A stretch of 64,000 nt of DNA from Aminipila terrae (lineage in GTDB: Bacteria > Bacillota > Clostridia > Peptostreptococcales > Anaerovoracaceae), in NCBI RefSeq assembly GCF_010120715.1, contig NZ_CP047591.1:744001-808000 (forward strand), in the 5' to 3' direction. The notes under the pieces are model-generated. The model was not told the origin of the DNA. It was given only the letters and a program-made list of their open reading frames with translations, and searched no databases. Of the stretch, positions 43,410 through 52,965 are shown one piece after another. Every line of letters begins with the position of its first letter. The first letter of the stretch is position 1. The translations under genes were made by a program, and so were the position numbers.

Positions 43410-44531
43410 TTAATACTTGTTCAGTTCTTCCTGGGTGGTTGTTCCAATTAGTTTGTAATACTTATCTAAAGCTTTGGAATCATATTGGGACGAATCCATT
43501 CCCCTCAGCATTCCAGTCAGGCCCTTTAACATAAGTTCTAAGTATTGAGGGTATTCCTCCTTATTTTTATCAATAAACCTGATTATATCTTCTGGTGTTC
43601 TTGCCTCCCTGAGAAATTCAACATACATCAGGGTAAAGTTATATTTTTCATAATCAGAAGCATCATTAAAGCAAACAGGGACGTTATTTCCATATCTTAC
43701 TTCTATCAATGTATCTATTTTGTTAAATTTCTTAGCAAACTTTTCTGCCTTGTCCTTACTATCAAATTGTGCAAATTCAAAAAACCTTTTTTCCTGCTCA
43801 TCTTTTAAGATTCTGTATTTTTGCCCCTTTAATTTTTCTTCTAACTGGGCGAAACTTTCACCGTCTTTAAAGGAATAAGAGCGCACAGAATAAATATCAT
43901 GAAAAGTATAGTTTTCATTTTTGGTTATTTCAATGACAATCTGTCCCGGATTCTTGTATTCACTGACTTGAACATTGGAATAATCCTCAATCTCCACCAC
44001 ATACCTTACCATAGAATCATCCAGAGTCATAAGTTTATATACGGATTTTATAAATGCGCTTTCCCCTTCAGACCGTTTATAGTCTGATAAAAGGGTCACA
44101 TCCGTTGTACCCGGTAATGCTACAGTGATACTCTGTGGATCTTTCTGATAGGTGGCACTATACCGGCTGGCCTTTTCACTGTTTGCAAAATTTATAATAA
44201 GCTGTTCTTTTCCCTCCTGTTTTTTTAAGAAGATCTCTCCCTTTGCATTGGTGACAGTTTGCCCACCTGATACTTCTGCTTTATTTACCTGAAATATTTG
44301 TACTAATGTTCCAAGAACGGGTACAGCCCTCATCGAATCTGCAAAAGCTGGAGAGACATTTATGCCCGCAGTAAAAACGCCTATACCAATTATAAAAACT
44401 GCTGCTGTTTTCAGCATATTCTTTTTTACATTATTTCTTTTTTCCATTTTTATTTTTCCTTTTTTTATTCCCGTTAAAATTGCCTCATCTAGTTCTGATG
44501 GAATAGAAATCTGCTCCTTAAACTCTTTCAT
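43410..44531 (-). CDS. Membrane anti-sigma factor (DUF4179-like), 373 aa
   Basis: Short cytosolic part (PSELDEAILTGIKKGKIKMEKRN), one membrane helix (MLKTAAVFIIGIGVFTAGINVSPAFA) and a large extracellular domain starting SMRAVPVLGTLVQIFQVNKAEV, a DUF4179-type anti-sigma pattern. The start overlaps the sigma-factor stop by 14 bp, so it is translated together with it. Probably binds and holds the sigma factor until an envelope signal. Confidence 0.82.
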   Translation of the reverse strand: MKEFKEQISIPSELDEAILTGIKKGKIKMEKRNNVKKNMLKTAAVFIIGIGVFTAGINVSPAFADSMRAVPVLGTLVQIFQVNKAEVSGGQTVTNAKGEIFLKKQEGKEQLIINFANSEKASRYSATYQKDPQSITVALPGTTDVTLLSDYKRSEGESAFIKSVYKLMTLDDSMVRYVVEIEDYSNVQVSEYKNPGQIVIEITKNENYTFHDIYSVRSYSFKDGESFAQLEEKLKGQKYRILKDEQEKRFFEFAQFDSKDKAEKFAKKFNKIDTLIEVRYGNNVPVCFNDASDYEKYNFTLMYVEFLREARTPEDIIRFIDKNKEEYPQYLELMLKGLTGMLRGMDSSQYDSKALDKYYKLIGTTTQEELNKY

Positions 44532-45003
44532 AATCCAAATGTCCTTTCAAAATTCCCATAGCCCTGTAGTAGTTTGTTTTTATAGTACTTTCCGGCTTAT
44601 TCAGCACTTCTCCTATTTGTTTGAAAGTCATATCTTCGTAGAATTTCAGAAGAATTATGCTTTTGTATTTCATGTCCAGCAAATCCAATGCCTTGACTAA
44701 GTCATAGTAACTCTCATCTAACCCCCCAGGGGCAATAACCTGTTCATCATGATTCATCTGAACATACTTTTTGTTCTTTCTCAATGTACTTATGGCTGTA
44801 TTTATTAAGATTCTTACAAACCAGGTATTAAAGAACTCAGGATTTTTCAAACTTTTTATATTTGTATACGCCCTGCAGGTTGCTTCCTGTATAACATCTA
44901 AGGCATCCTGCTCATTTTTTACATAGCTGAAAGCTATTTTATAAAAATTTTCTTTTTTTCTCATTAAAAGATCTAAAAATTTCTCATCTGTAATTTGCTG
45001 CAT
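44518..45003 (-). CDS. ECF RNA polymerase sigma factor (161 aa)
   Basis: Sigma-70 region 2: FLDLLMRKKENFYKIAFSYVKNEQDALDVIQEATCRAYTNIKSLKNPEFFNTWFVRILINT; region 4: LDMKYKSIILLKFYEDMTFKQIGEVLNKPESTIKTNYYRAMGIL. Start uncertain: 45003 with AAAGGAGG 15 bases upstream, or 45030. SigV/SigW-like group controlled by the downstream membrane anti-sigma gene. Confidence 0.9.
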   Translation of the reverse strand: MQQITDEKFLDLLMRKKENFYKIAFSYVKNEQDALDVIQEATCRAYTNIKSLKNPEFFNTWFVRILINTAISTLRKNKKYVQMNHDEQVIAPGGLDESYYDLVKALDLLDMKYKSIILLKFYEDMTFKQIGEVLNKPESTIKTNYYRAMGILKGHLDYERV

Positions 45004-45072
45004 TGTACGTACTTTGCTCCTCCTTTCCATAATTAGATAAATCAAGTCTATAAATAGTTTTAAATTTTTCAA

Positions 45073-45119
45073 AAAAACACTGTATCAAAACAAAAGGATT
45101 ATTCTGATACAGTGTTTTT
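45073..45119. terminator. Terminator after yibE/F gene region
   Basis: 15-bp stem AAAAACACTGTATCA (45073-45087) with TGATACAGTGTTTTT (45105-45119); flanked by A and T runs, so active on both strands. On the minus strand it ends the YibE/F transcript. Confidence 0.85.
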
Positions 45120-45141
45120 TATATTGTATTCTATTTATTTG

Positions 45142-46305
45142 TTAAAGTTCATGATGCTTTGGCTTGTTATATAAATATGCAGCAATAACTACAGTGACAG
45201 GTACTGCAAACAATATTCCTGTACTTCCTATAATCCCCTGAAGAACTTCTACTATAATCATTTCCATATTAAACAGATAAAGGGGATCTTTGTTGGAGGC
45301 AACAAGCAACAGAACCGTAGCAAGAGATCCACCAATATATGCCAGAATCAAAGTATTAGTCATGGTACCTATGGCATCTTTACCAATGTTCATGCCTGAC
45401 TTAATCATCTTTTTAGCTGACTTATCCTCCATTGTTTCTGAAAGTTCGTTCATGGCAGAAGCAATGGACATGGCCACATCCATTACCGCTCCAAGAGAGC
45501 CTATTACAATGCTGCCCCACACAATGGCCCTCAAATCTAAAGGATGTCCACTATTGACATACATTAAAAATAAACAGTCTTCATCTACAATCCCAGTAAT
45601 TCCCAAAACATGATTGGTAATAAGGGCAAGAATCCCGGCTACCGCCAGTCCCCCTATATTTCCCAGTACCGCACAAAACGTCTTTATATTCACTCCGTTT
45701 AAAAATGTCAGACTCATTAAAATGATAAATATGGAAATAATAATAGTGGATAAATATATATTCTGCCCACTTAAAATACCCGGAATATATACCATAAATA
45801 CTGCTGCTGCCGTAAAAAGAAGAGATACGATGGTAGCAACACCTTTGGATCTTCCTATGAAAATAATAAGGCCCACAAACAGCAGGAAAATTACAATCAT
45901 GTAATTGATTCTGTTGTAGTCAATAAACATCCATGATTCGTGTGAGTTTGACGGATCTGCCGCATAAGAAATAACGATGTTATCTCCTTTTTCAACGGTT
46001 TTAGGCTGCACCGCATACATGTAATCAATGTATTGAAGCATGGTGCGGACTTTTCCTTTATACGGGCCACTGGTAAATTGTGCTTTAAAATAGACACTTT
46101 TACTGGATACGGAAGAAGCACCATTATCCAGACTCACCTGGCCAACCTTTACATCTTCAAGACCAAGCACTTTTGCCCTGTAAAACTTGTCACTGGTTGT
46201 AAGCAGTTGCGCTTTCGATACATTTGCTCCTATATATACAAATAATGTAGACAAAATTGTTATAATTATTAATGTAATTACTTTTTTCGTAAAAAACTTT
46301 CTCAT
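45142..46305 (-). CDS. YibE/F-like multi-pass membrane protein (387 aa)
   Basis: N-terminal helix and an extracellular beta domain (about 30-125, YRAKVLGLEDVKVGQVSLDNG), then seven or eight helices with GSLGAVMDVAMSIASAMNELSE and GKDAIGTMTNTLILAYIGGSL, the defining YibE/F motifs. Proposed transporter; substrate unknown. Monocistronic. Confidence 0.88.
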   Translation of the reverse strand: MRKFFTKKVITLIIITILSTLFVYIGANVSKAQLLTTSDKFYRAKVLGLEDVKVGQVSLDNGASSVSSKSVYFKAQFTSGPYKGKVRTMLQYIDYMYAVQPKTVEKGDNIVISYAADPSNSHESWMFIDYNRINYMIVIFLLFVGLIIFIGRSKGVATIVSLLFTAAAVFMVYIPGILSGQNIYLSTIIISIFIILMSLTFLNGVNIKTFCAVLGNIGGLAVAGILALITNHVLGITGIVDEDCLFLMYVNSGHPLDLRAIVWGSIVIGSLGAVMDVAMSIASAMNELSETMEDKSAKKMIKSGMNIGKDAIGTMTNTLILAYIGGSLATVLLLVASNKDPLYLFNMEMIIVEVLQGIIGSTGILFAVPVTVVIAAYLYNKPKHHEL

Positions 46306-46385
46306 TCCTCAAACCCCCTTCGCCCTTTGATAAATTTGCAATATCTCCTGCCATAATTCATTACTTTAATACCTGTGCATTTTTT

Positions 46386-47300
46386 CTATCTTATATTCTC
46401 TGATTTGATTATATTCATAAAGCAAATGGAAGCAACTACACATCCAATACCCATCAGTTTCATCATGCTGCTTGCCTCATGCAGTACTGCAAGCCCAATA
46501 AATGCAGCCACAACGGTCTCCACCGAAGCAATGACCGAAACTCTTGAAGCCTCCAGTCCTTTTGCCAGGCCCTTCATATAAAAGAAATAGGAACCCACTG
46601 TAGGAATCAGCCCAAACCCAATAGCCGCTGCTACAAAATATGGATTTATCAGGTTTGTGATACCTTCCCATGGCTGCATAACAATCCCAAGAAATAAACA
46701 TCCAAAGAAAAAGCTATAAAAAGAAATGGTCAGGGAATCATAGTTTTTCATAGACGTCTTCCCTAATATAGTCATCATTGCATAAAGAAAACCTGCCGTA
46801 ACCCCCATAGCTGCTCCATATACAGAAAAATGAACGGATGTAAAATCACCCCCGGTTACTGTAAGAGTGCAGCCTATAACATTTAAGGACAAAGCTGCTA
46901 CTTTTATCCAACCTATCTTTTCTTTAAAAAATAGCTTCGACATGATGCATACAAAGATTGGTGCGGTATATAAAAGTACCGATGCAGTGGCAACTCCCAC
47001 GTTCTTTATAGCTTCATTATAAGAAAGATTAAACAGACCCTGAGAGAATACACCTAATGCTAAGCACATCAGAATCCCCTTTTTATCAATTTTAAACAGT
47101 TCTCTGCCTTTCATGGCATACATGATAGGAATAAGCAGGATAAATCCTGTCCCAATCCGCAGAAAGGCAATCAGGGCCGAACCGGCACCTAAAGATTTTA
47201 ATATGGTTACAAATAAGCCAATACTTCCCCACAACATGCCTGCGACTAATATCATAAGATAACCTGTTTTTTGTTGTAAATTGTGTGTCTGTCTTTCCAT
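46386..47300 (-). CDS. EamA/DMT-family transporter (304 aa)
   Basis: Ten transmembrane helices in two EamA repeats: MILVAGMLWGSIGLFVTIL ... VATASVLLYTAPIFVCIMSKLFFKEKIGW and VTAGFLYAMMTILGKTS ... SVIASVETVVAAFIGLAVLHEASSMMKLMGIGCVV. Exports or imports amino acids or metabolites; no context to decide. Confidence 0.88.
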   Translation of the reverse strand: MERQTHNLQQKTGYLMILVAGMLWGSIGLFVTILKSLGAGSALIAFLRIGTGFILLIPIMYAMKGRELFKIDKKGILMCLALGVFSQGLFNLSYNEAIKNVGVATASVLLYTAPIFVCIMSKLFFKEKIGWIKVAALSLNVIGCTLTVTGGDFTSVHFSVYGAAMGVTAGFLYAMMTILGKTSMKNYDSLTISFYSFFFGCLFLGIVMQPWEGITNLINPYFVAAAIGFGLIPTVGSYFFYMKGLAKGLEASRVSVIASVETVVAAFIGLAVLHEASSMMKLMGIGCVVASICFMNIIKSENIR

Positions 47301-47509
47301 GATTTAATCTCTTTTCTAAAAAATGCTCTTTTGCGATTATAGCACAAATTGATCTATTTTACGATACACTTCATTTTTTTCCACTTGAGTTTATCATTAC
47401 ATACTATTCTTTTTCTGATTGTTTGTTTCTGTAGTTTTACTATGGAATGGGGTCTCAAAGTGATTTATCTGCAATATACTATATTAGTTCAAGAGAAGGA
47501 GGATTTCAC

Positions 47510-48106
47510 ATGGCTCATATTAATCAGCTACCCGAATATAACTTAACTCCAGGGCAGTTAAACCTGTTATTCCGGTTAAGAATGATTTGGAGAGACATAG
47601 CAACTTGGATGAGAGCTTATTTAGTTTATGTGTTCCTGGATGCAGATCCAGAGCTTATACAATCTGCTAAAGAAAAACTGATGGAGCTGCCTATCACCTA
47701 TGCAAATATTTTCAGACTATACTTCGGAGACGCTATGGCAGACCAGCATGCCATTCTAATGTCAAATTATATCAATCTGTTAATATCTCTTATTGATGCA
47801 ACCAAAAGTGGAGATACCGACGCCGTAAATAATTACAAGGAACAAATCAATCAAAATATTCAAGACAGAGTAAACTTACTTACAGGGGTTAATCCTTTCT
47901 GGGAAAAAAATACCCTGACCAATTTACTGACTAGCTTTAATGATAGGACCATCAATGAGATAAATACATTTGCCAATAAAAACTATAGAAGCAATACGGA
48001 TGTATTTAACAGCCTGTTGTCATTCTCAGATAGGATGGGAGACTTTTTCGCAGAAGGCTTGCTGAATTATTTTACTTTCAGCTCAAGAGAGCCAAGGACG
48101 CCATAA
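47510..48106 (+). CDS. Hypothetical cytosolic helical protein (198 aa), clostridial family
   Basis: LTPGQLNLLFRLRMIWRDIATWMRAYLVYVFLDADPELIQSAKEKLMELPITYANIFRLYFG resembles small clostridial proteins often mislabelled as acetylglutamate kinase. All-helical with no kinase motif. AAGGAGGATTTCAC before ATG at 47510. Function unknown. Confidence 0.65.
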   Translation: MAHINQLPEYNLTPGQLNLLFRLRMIWRDIATWMRAYLVYVFLDADPELIQSAKEKLMELPITYANIFRLYFGDAMADQHAILMSNYINLLISLIDATKSGDTDAVNNYKEQINQNIQDRVNLLTGVNPFWEKNTLTNLLTSFNDRTINEINTFANKNYRSNTDVFNSLLSFSDRMGDFFAEGLLNYFTFSSREPRTP

Positions 48107-48137
48107 GAATTTCTTGTGAATGGCATTTGCTAAGTGT

Positions 48138-48180
48138 AAAAAGGATACCCCTTACTTTGTATGTAAGAGGTATCCTTTTG
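48138..48180 (+). terminator. Terminator, copy 1 of a duplicated hairpin
   Basis: AAAAGGATACC / GGTATCCTTTT with a loop; downstream of the 47510-48106 gene. Matches 49983-50025 and the similarity continues for about 28 bases (to 48209). Confidence 0.8.
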
Positions 48181-48348
48181 GCGTTATTTATGAATTTGTT
48201 TATAAAATTAAATTGAGACTATTTTATTAATTTCCCCTACTTTCTTGAGTTTTTGGATTAAATATCAATTTTGAATAAATTGGAGAAATTAGTTGACACC
48301 CCAACTTTATTATAATAGATTTTATTCAAAGAAAGGGGATTTTAAAAA

Positions 48349-48942
48349 ATGGGTGTGAATGTTTATTGTGGTAAGAAGATAAAGATGAAAAAAAAATGGA
48401 TTTTATTAATTATAATTATTATTTGTTTATTTTTTATATTTTTTATTGTAAATAATGAAACAATTAAAAAGGGTATAAACAAAGAAAATCTAAATCCACA
48501 TTCAAATGAAGAAAAGTATATGCCCTCTTTAAAATTATTATATGAGGGTAAAATGAATGGTATTGAATTTGGGATCGGAACTAAGTATGATAAAATCATA
48601 ACTCAATGGGGTAAACCTGAAGAATATAATGATTCTTTCATGGGCGGAATATTATTAAAATATGGCGATACCTATTTTCTAGTAAGCGACAACCAAGTAA
48701 CAGGAATTTATTATACTGGTAACAATAAAATATATGGGGTTCAAATTGGTATGGAGCTAGAACAGGTGGAGGAAATATTAGGGAGTCCAAATGATTTATA
48801 CACTTCACAGTATAGCGAGTTGTATATTAACGAACCTTTAATTCTTAAATATAAAGCCGACAAATATATAGTTAATTTTGAGATTAATACAGAAAATAAA
48901 AAAGTTAATTCTATTGCTATCTTTCAAGATTTAGAAAAATAG
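48349..48942 (+). CDS. Membrane-anchored DUF4309-like protein (197 aa)
   Basis: N-terminal transmembrane helix (WILLIIIIICLFFIFFIV), then the extracellular domain GKMNGIEFGIGTKYDKIITQWGKPEE and YGVQIGMELEQVEEILGSPND, the two-repeat DUF4309 pattern. GGGGA lies 11 bases before ATG 48349; a second ATG at 48385 is possible. A TTGACA at 48292 may be its promoter. Confidence 0.7.
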   Translation: MGVNVYCGKKIKMKKKWILLIIIIICLFFIFFIVNNETIKKGINKENLNPHSNEEKYMPSLKLLYEGKMNGIEFGIGTKYDKIITQWGKPEEYNDSFMGGILLKYGDTYFLVSDNQVTGIYYTGNNKIYGVQIGMELEQVEEILGSPNDLYTSQYSELYINEPLILKYKADKYIVNFEINTENKKVNSIAIFQDLEK

Positions 48943-48957
48943 TTTTAAAAGCCAAGA

Positions 48958-48994
48958 GGCTACCGTACTTTTTTAGTACGGTAGCCTGTTTTTT
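48958..48994 (+). terminator. Terminator after the DUF4309-like gene
   Basis: 12-bp stem GGCTACCGTACT (48958-48969) with AGTACGGTAGCC (48975-48986) then TGTTTTTT. Also shields the convergent gene. Confidence 0.88.
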
Positions 48995-49015
48995 CCTTTA
49001 GCAATTATTAATATA

Positions 49016-49777
49016 TTAATTACTGAATGATTTACTGTACGATGAATAATAATCAACGATTGAATCTCCTAAAAATCCAAAATGCGTACCTTGAACTTCA
49101 TATTGTGCTGGAAATTGATTAGGCGGTGTAACATATTGAACCGAAACTGATGATGCATTGTTAGCATTATTGGAAGTCAACGCTAATTTTGTTCCATTCA
49201 TGTATGTAGTAATGCTGCAGTAAACGTTATCAACTTTCTTACTTGTAGTAGTCTTTCCTGAGCTTATTACGCTATATGTTGCTCCTGAAGTTGATTTTTG
49301 CAAAGAACAACTTCCAGAAACAGTATAAGAAGCTCTGTTTAGCTCCTTCATTGAATTTGCTTGTATTTCATTTAAATTAATATCAATTATTGTAGTTTCA
49401 CCATTTTCATGTAAGAAACCAACTTTCGCAGTTTGTAAATCGTTATTAATTAAAAAGAGCGGTTTAAAATCCTCATCTTTATGATATTTTTCTTCTATTT
49501 GTCCAATGTAATATAATCTTATGAATTTTTGACCTACTTCCTGTGGAATATTTGGAAACATTCCATTTGAAACCGCAGACAGCTCTGAAACATCAAACTT
49601 GATCCAGTCTTCTGATTTAATTTCATTTTCTCCAATAATTTTATTATGTGCATCCTCCGTAATTTTCTCTACTTGCATGGTTAACGATTCCTGCGTATCT
49701 GTGGCATGAACTGTAATTGTTGGAATAAATAGCACCATTAGTGCTAACATAGTAACCCCTAAAAATTTAAATCTCAT
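49016..49777 (-). CDS. Secreted protein of unknown function (253 aa)
   Basis: Start at 49777 after GAGGAGGAG. Signal peptide MRFKFLGVTMLALMVLFIPTITVHA. No recognised domain; the C-terminal half is Ser/Thr/Asn-rich (SCSLQKSTSGATYSVISSGKTTTSK), beta-rich, with a conserved-looking VQGTHFGFLGDSIVDYYSSYSKSF end. Perhaps a small-secreted antimicrobial or adhesion protein; no evidence for either. Confidence 0.65.
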   Translation of the reverse strand: MRFKFLGVTMLALMVLFIPTITVHATDTQESLTMQVEKITEDAHNKIIGENEIKSEDWIKFDVSELSAVSNGMFPNIPQEVGQKFIRLYYIGQIEEKYHKDEDFKPLFLINNDLQTAKVGFLHENGETTIIDINLNEIQANSMKELNRASYTVSGSCSLQKSTSGATYSVISSGKTTTSKKVDNVYCSITTYMNGTKLALTSNNANNASSVSVQYVTPPNQFPAQYEVQGTHFGFLGDSIVDYYSSYSKSFSN

Positions 49778-49982
49778 TTTAATCTCCTCCTCTTTAAAAT
49801 AATTTTTTCTTTTGTTATGTCCTCTTTTTATACTCCTTTCTATATAATTATAAATACATACTAACATACCCATTAGTCTTATTATGTCGAATTTTAGACA
49901 TAATGTTTTTTCTGTTTTATTTGTTAAGTTTTTTCCTTTAATTGTGTTTATAATCGTTCATCAACTCTACTTCCGATTCGCT

Positions 49983-50025
49983 AAAAAAAGGATACCCCTT
50001 ACTTTGCAGGTAGAGGTATCCTTTT
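49983..50025 (-). terminator. Terminator of hcp, copy 2 of a duplicated hairpin
   Basis: AAAAGGATACC / GGTATCCTTTTT hairpin, 27 bp after the hcp stop, T-run on the minus strand. Nearly identical to 48138-48180; the extra similarity runs over the last bases of hcp. Confidence 0.82.
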
Positions 50026-50051
50026 TCGTTGTTTATAAATTTGCTTATAAA

Positions 50052-51644
50052 TTAGCCCAGAATCTTCTTTAAGTCTTCTTCCGGAGTGCTGATTGGAGAG
50101 ATATTAAAATTCTCAACCAGGAAGTTTAGCACGTTAGGTGAAACAAAAGCTGGAAGTGTTGGTCCCAGGTAAATATTCTTTATACCCAGGTACAGTAATG
50201 TCAGCAAGATGCATACTGCTTTCTGTTCATACCAGGAAAGCACCATGGATAGCGGCAGTTCATTCACGCTACATCCAAAAGCTTCTGACAAGGCTACAGC
50301 AACCTTGATTGCACTGTAAGCATCATTACACTGTCCCATATCCATGATTCTTGGAAGTCCACCGATTTCTCCGATATTTAAATCATTAAATCGGAATTTT
50401 CCGCAAGCCACTGTAAGGATAACGGTATCCTCTGGAGTCTGTCTTACAAATTCTGTGTAGTAATTTCTGCCAGGTTTTGCACCATCACATCCTCCTACCA
50501 GGAAGAAATGTTTGATAGCTCCAGCTTTTACGGCATCAATCACTTTATCAGCTACGGAAAGCACAGTACCATGACCAAATCCTGTAGTCACCTCTTTACC
50601 GCCGTTTATTCCAGTGAATTCAGTGTCCTCAGAAAAACCACCCAGTTCCAGGGCTTTTTCTATAACCATAGTGAAGTCTTTGTTTTCTCCAATATGGACC
50701 AGCTCAGGATAAGAAACTACTTCTGTTGTAAAGACTCTGTCAGCATAGCTACTCTTTACTGGCATCAGGCAGTTGGTTGTAAACAGGATTGGAGCAGGAA
50801 GATTGTCGAACTCCTTCTGCTGATTCTGCCATGCAGTTCCGAAATTTCCTTTTAAATGCGGATATTCTTTCAACAAAGGATACCCATGTGCAGGAAGCAT
50901 TTCTCCGTGAGTATAGATATTAATTCCTTTTCCCTTTGTCTGTTCCAGTAACTGTTTCAGGTCATACAAATCATGGCCTGAAATAACGATAAACGGTCCT
51001 TTTTCTACCTTCAGAGGAACAACGGTAGGTACTGGTGTTCCATAGGTTTCTGTATTTGCTTTATCCAGTAATGCCATACATTTTAAGTTTATTTCTCCTA
51101 CTTCCAGAACCACAGGAAGCAGCTGTTCCATATTCCAGTCCTCTCCAATAACGAAAAGCCCTTTATAGAAAAATGCGTTTACCTCTTCATCTTTGTATCC
51201 AAGCACCATAGCATGGTAAGCATACGCTGCAACACCACGGATTCCAAATAAGATAAGGGATTTCAGTGAACGGATGTCTTCGTTGTCATCCCAAAGTTTC
51301 TTCATATCATAATTATCGTTACGGCCGCAAACTGACCCACATCCGGAACAGTTGGGCACGATTCTTTCTTTTTCTTTTTCAACTTTTACAATTAGTTCTT
51401 TAATGGTTTCGTCATTAAAGCTTACATTTGTTACCGTTGTAAATAAACCTTCTATCATAAGTTTTGTTGCAGCTTCTGTTGGTGAATTACCATCACATGC
51501 TCTGGCAAGCCCAATCAAAGCACCTGTCAGTTCGTCCTGTAAATTAGCAGTGTTTGCTGTTTTTCCACATACACCTGCATTTCCTGTACAGCCTGCACAT
51601 GCTGCTGTCTGTTCACACTGATAACAAAACATTTTGTTTTCCAT
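50052..51644 (-). CDS. hcp: Hybrid cluster protein / hydroxylamine reductase
   Basis: 530 aa. N-terminal Fe-S cysteines MFCYQCEQTAACAGCTGNAGVC (C7, C10, C16/C19, C26), and hybrid-cluster residues in GHDLYDL, THGEML(PAHGY), NCLMP and VGGCDGAKPGRNYYTEF. Start at 51644 with GGAGAGG 7-8 bases before. Reduces NO or hydroxylamine and protects anaerobes from nitrosative stress. Monocistronic with its own terminator. Confidence 0.96.
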   Translation of the reverse strand: MENKMFCYQCEQTAACAGCTGNAGVCGKTANTANLQDELTGALIGLARACDGNSPTEAATKLMIEGLFTTVTNVSFNDETIKELIVKVEKEKERIVPNCSGCGSVCGRNDNYDMKKLWDDNEDIRSLKSLILFGIRGVAAYAYHAMVLGYKDEEVNAFFYKGLFVIGEDWNMEQLLPVVLEVGEINLKCMALLDKANTETYGTPVPTVVPLKVEKGPFIVISGHDLYDLKQLLEQTKGKGINIYTHGEMLPAHGYPLLKEYPHLKGNFGTAWQNQQKEFDNLPAPILFTTNCLMPVKSSYADRVFTTEVVSYPELVHIGENKDFTMVIEKALELGGFSEDTEFTGINGGKEVTTGFGHGTVLSVADKVIDAVKAGAIKHFFLVGGCDGAKPGRNYYTEFVRQTPEDTVILTVACGKFRFNDLNIGEIGGLPRIMDMGQCNDAYSAIKVAVALSEAFGCSVNELPLSMVLSWYEQKAVCILLTLLYLGIKNIYLGPTLPAFVSPNVLNFLVENFNISPISTPEEDLKKILG

Positions 51645-51764
51645 AACATACCTCTCCTTCATTGATTAAAATATTTATTACTCATATTTGTGTTTTAACT
51701 TATATACGAATTATAAAGAAAAGATAAGAATGGTTCTGTTGTTTTTACAACAAACAGGAAATAT

Positions 51765-52442
51765 TTATTTTTTTATTTTAAAATTATTAAAAACTTTATT
51801 TAAAATATATAGAATGCCGGACAATCCATATCCTGCAACTAAGTTGATTTCAAATAGGATTCCACTGCCAATGTGCAGTGCATACAACAATGAAACTCCC
51901 ACGATGATTGCTGCAAAACTGGAACCTACAATGATTCTTGTTCTTTTATCATTTTCCTCAAACGCATCTTTTAAGATTGCCTCCACGATGCCCCATGATG
52001 CAGCAACAATAACAATTGTTAGAAAGATATCCAGATAAGAAACCGGAACATTCCAGTTAACTTGCTGACTAGCTATTGCCGTTCGTATGGTTTCTGCAGA
52101 AAAGAAAATCATTTTAATCAGGACCAATATTGATAGGGATAAAAAAACGGTTTCAAATATTTCGGATATTTTTTCTTTTTTGCAACCAGGCTCCATTTCA
52201 GCTATAATATCATCACAAAACTTTTTGTAATCTGATCCAATAGCCTGGCTCATACTCTCACCCCTTTCTCTTGCAGACACCACTATGTCCAGTATATCCT
52301 GACGAACCAGTTCCTGATTTATCTCACTCAGTCGTGACCCTCTGAGATATGCTACAATCTGAGTCATATCCTTATTTTCATTTTCAGTCATCAGTTGTTC
52401 TTCTAATTGATTATTTCTTTTTCTTAATTCATCTGCATTCAT
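51765..52442 (-). CDS. Membrane protein partner of PadR (225 aa)
   Basis: Soluble helical N-terminus (RDILD-like, DYKKFCDDIIAEM) followed by four membrane helices (TVFLSLSILVLIKMIFF, YLDIFLTIVIVAASWGIVEAIL, IVGSSFAAIIVGVSLLYAL, LVAGYGLSGILYIL). Fits the DUF1129/DUF1700-type proteins that follow padR genes in Firmicutes. Overlaps padR's stop by 4 bp. Confidence 0.75.
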   Translation of the reverse strand: MNADELRKRNNQLEEQLMTENENKDMTQIVAYLRGSRLSEINQELVRQDILDIVVSARERGESMSQAIGSDYKKFCDDIIAEMEPGCKKEKISEIFETVFLSLSILVLIKMIFFSAETIRTAIASQQVNWNVPVSYLDIFLTIVIVAASWGIVEAILKDAFEENDKRTRIIVGSSFAAIIVGVSLLYALHIGSGILFEINLVAGYGLSGILYILNKVFNNFKIKK

Positions 52443-52768
52443 TTCTCTTTTCCCCCATTAAATAAAGCATTTACAATGTCTTCAAGCTCGTTCCAGTTAT
52501 TTTCGAACTCCTTTAAGCTTTCTGTTCCCAAAGGCGTTATGCTGTAATATTTCCGTTTTGGACCTATATCGGATTCTACCATTCTGGATTGAATCTGCCC
52601 CTTATTGTCCAGTCTTAGCAGTAAAGGATAAATTGTACCTTCAACGATTTCCGTGAAACCATACTCTCGCAGTTCCTGCACAATCTGATACCCGTAAGTT
52701 TCATTTTTGGATACAACCTGCAGAACACAGCCTTCCAGCACACCTTTTAACATTTGTGATGGTACCAT
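52439..52768 (-). CDS. PadR-family regulator (109 aa)
   Basis: LEGCVLQVVSKNETYGYQIVQELREYGFTEIVEGTIYPLLLRLDNKGQIQSRMVESDIGPKRKYYSITPLGTESL, a complete PadR winged helix of the short (subfamily 2) type. AGGAGGAAG before the start. Probably represses its own promoter (52813-52841) and the membrane gene. Confidence 0.92.
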   Translation of the reverse strand: MVPSQMLKGVLEGCVLQVVSKNETYGYQIVQELREYGFTEIVEGTIYPLLLRLDNKGQIQSRMVESDIGPKRKYYSITPLGTESLKEFENNWNELEDIVNALFNGGKEK

Positions 52769-52791
52769 TTTCTTCCTCCTTATCTATATTG

Positions 52792-52841
52792 CATTGCATA
52801 GTAGTTAGGTACATTGTATTGCAAAGTAGTCAAGATGTCAA
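52792..52841 (-). promoter_or_regulatory. padR promoter with direct repeats
   Basis: Minus strand: TTGACA (52836-52841), 17-bp spacer, TACAAT (52813-52818). On the plus strand TTGCATTGCATAGTAGT and TTGTATTGCAAAGTAGT are direct repeats 25 bp apart over the promoter; likely PadR contacts. Confidence 0.7.
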
Positions 52842-52874
52842 GCGCTTCATAGCGAACTGCTAAGTCAACTAAAA

Positions 52875-52906
52875 AACTACTAACCTAATTTTTACGGTTA
52901 GTAGTT
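52875..52906 (-). terminator. Terminator of the VOC gene
   Basis: 11-bp stem AACTACTAACC with GGTTAGTAGTT, 10-nt loop, T-run on the minus strand (TTTTTTAGTTG). Confidence 0.85.
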
Positions 52907-52965
52907 CTATAGATTTTTACTAAACAGACTATGTCTGCTTTAGCAGATTGCGCAGATTTTTATGG

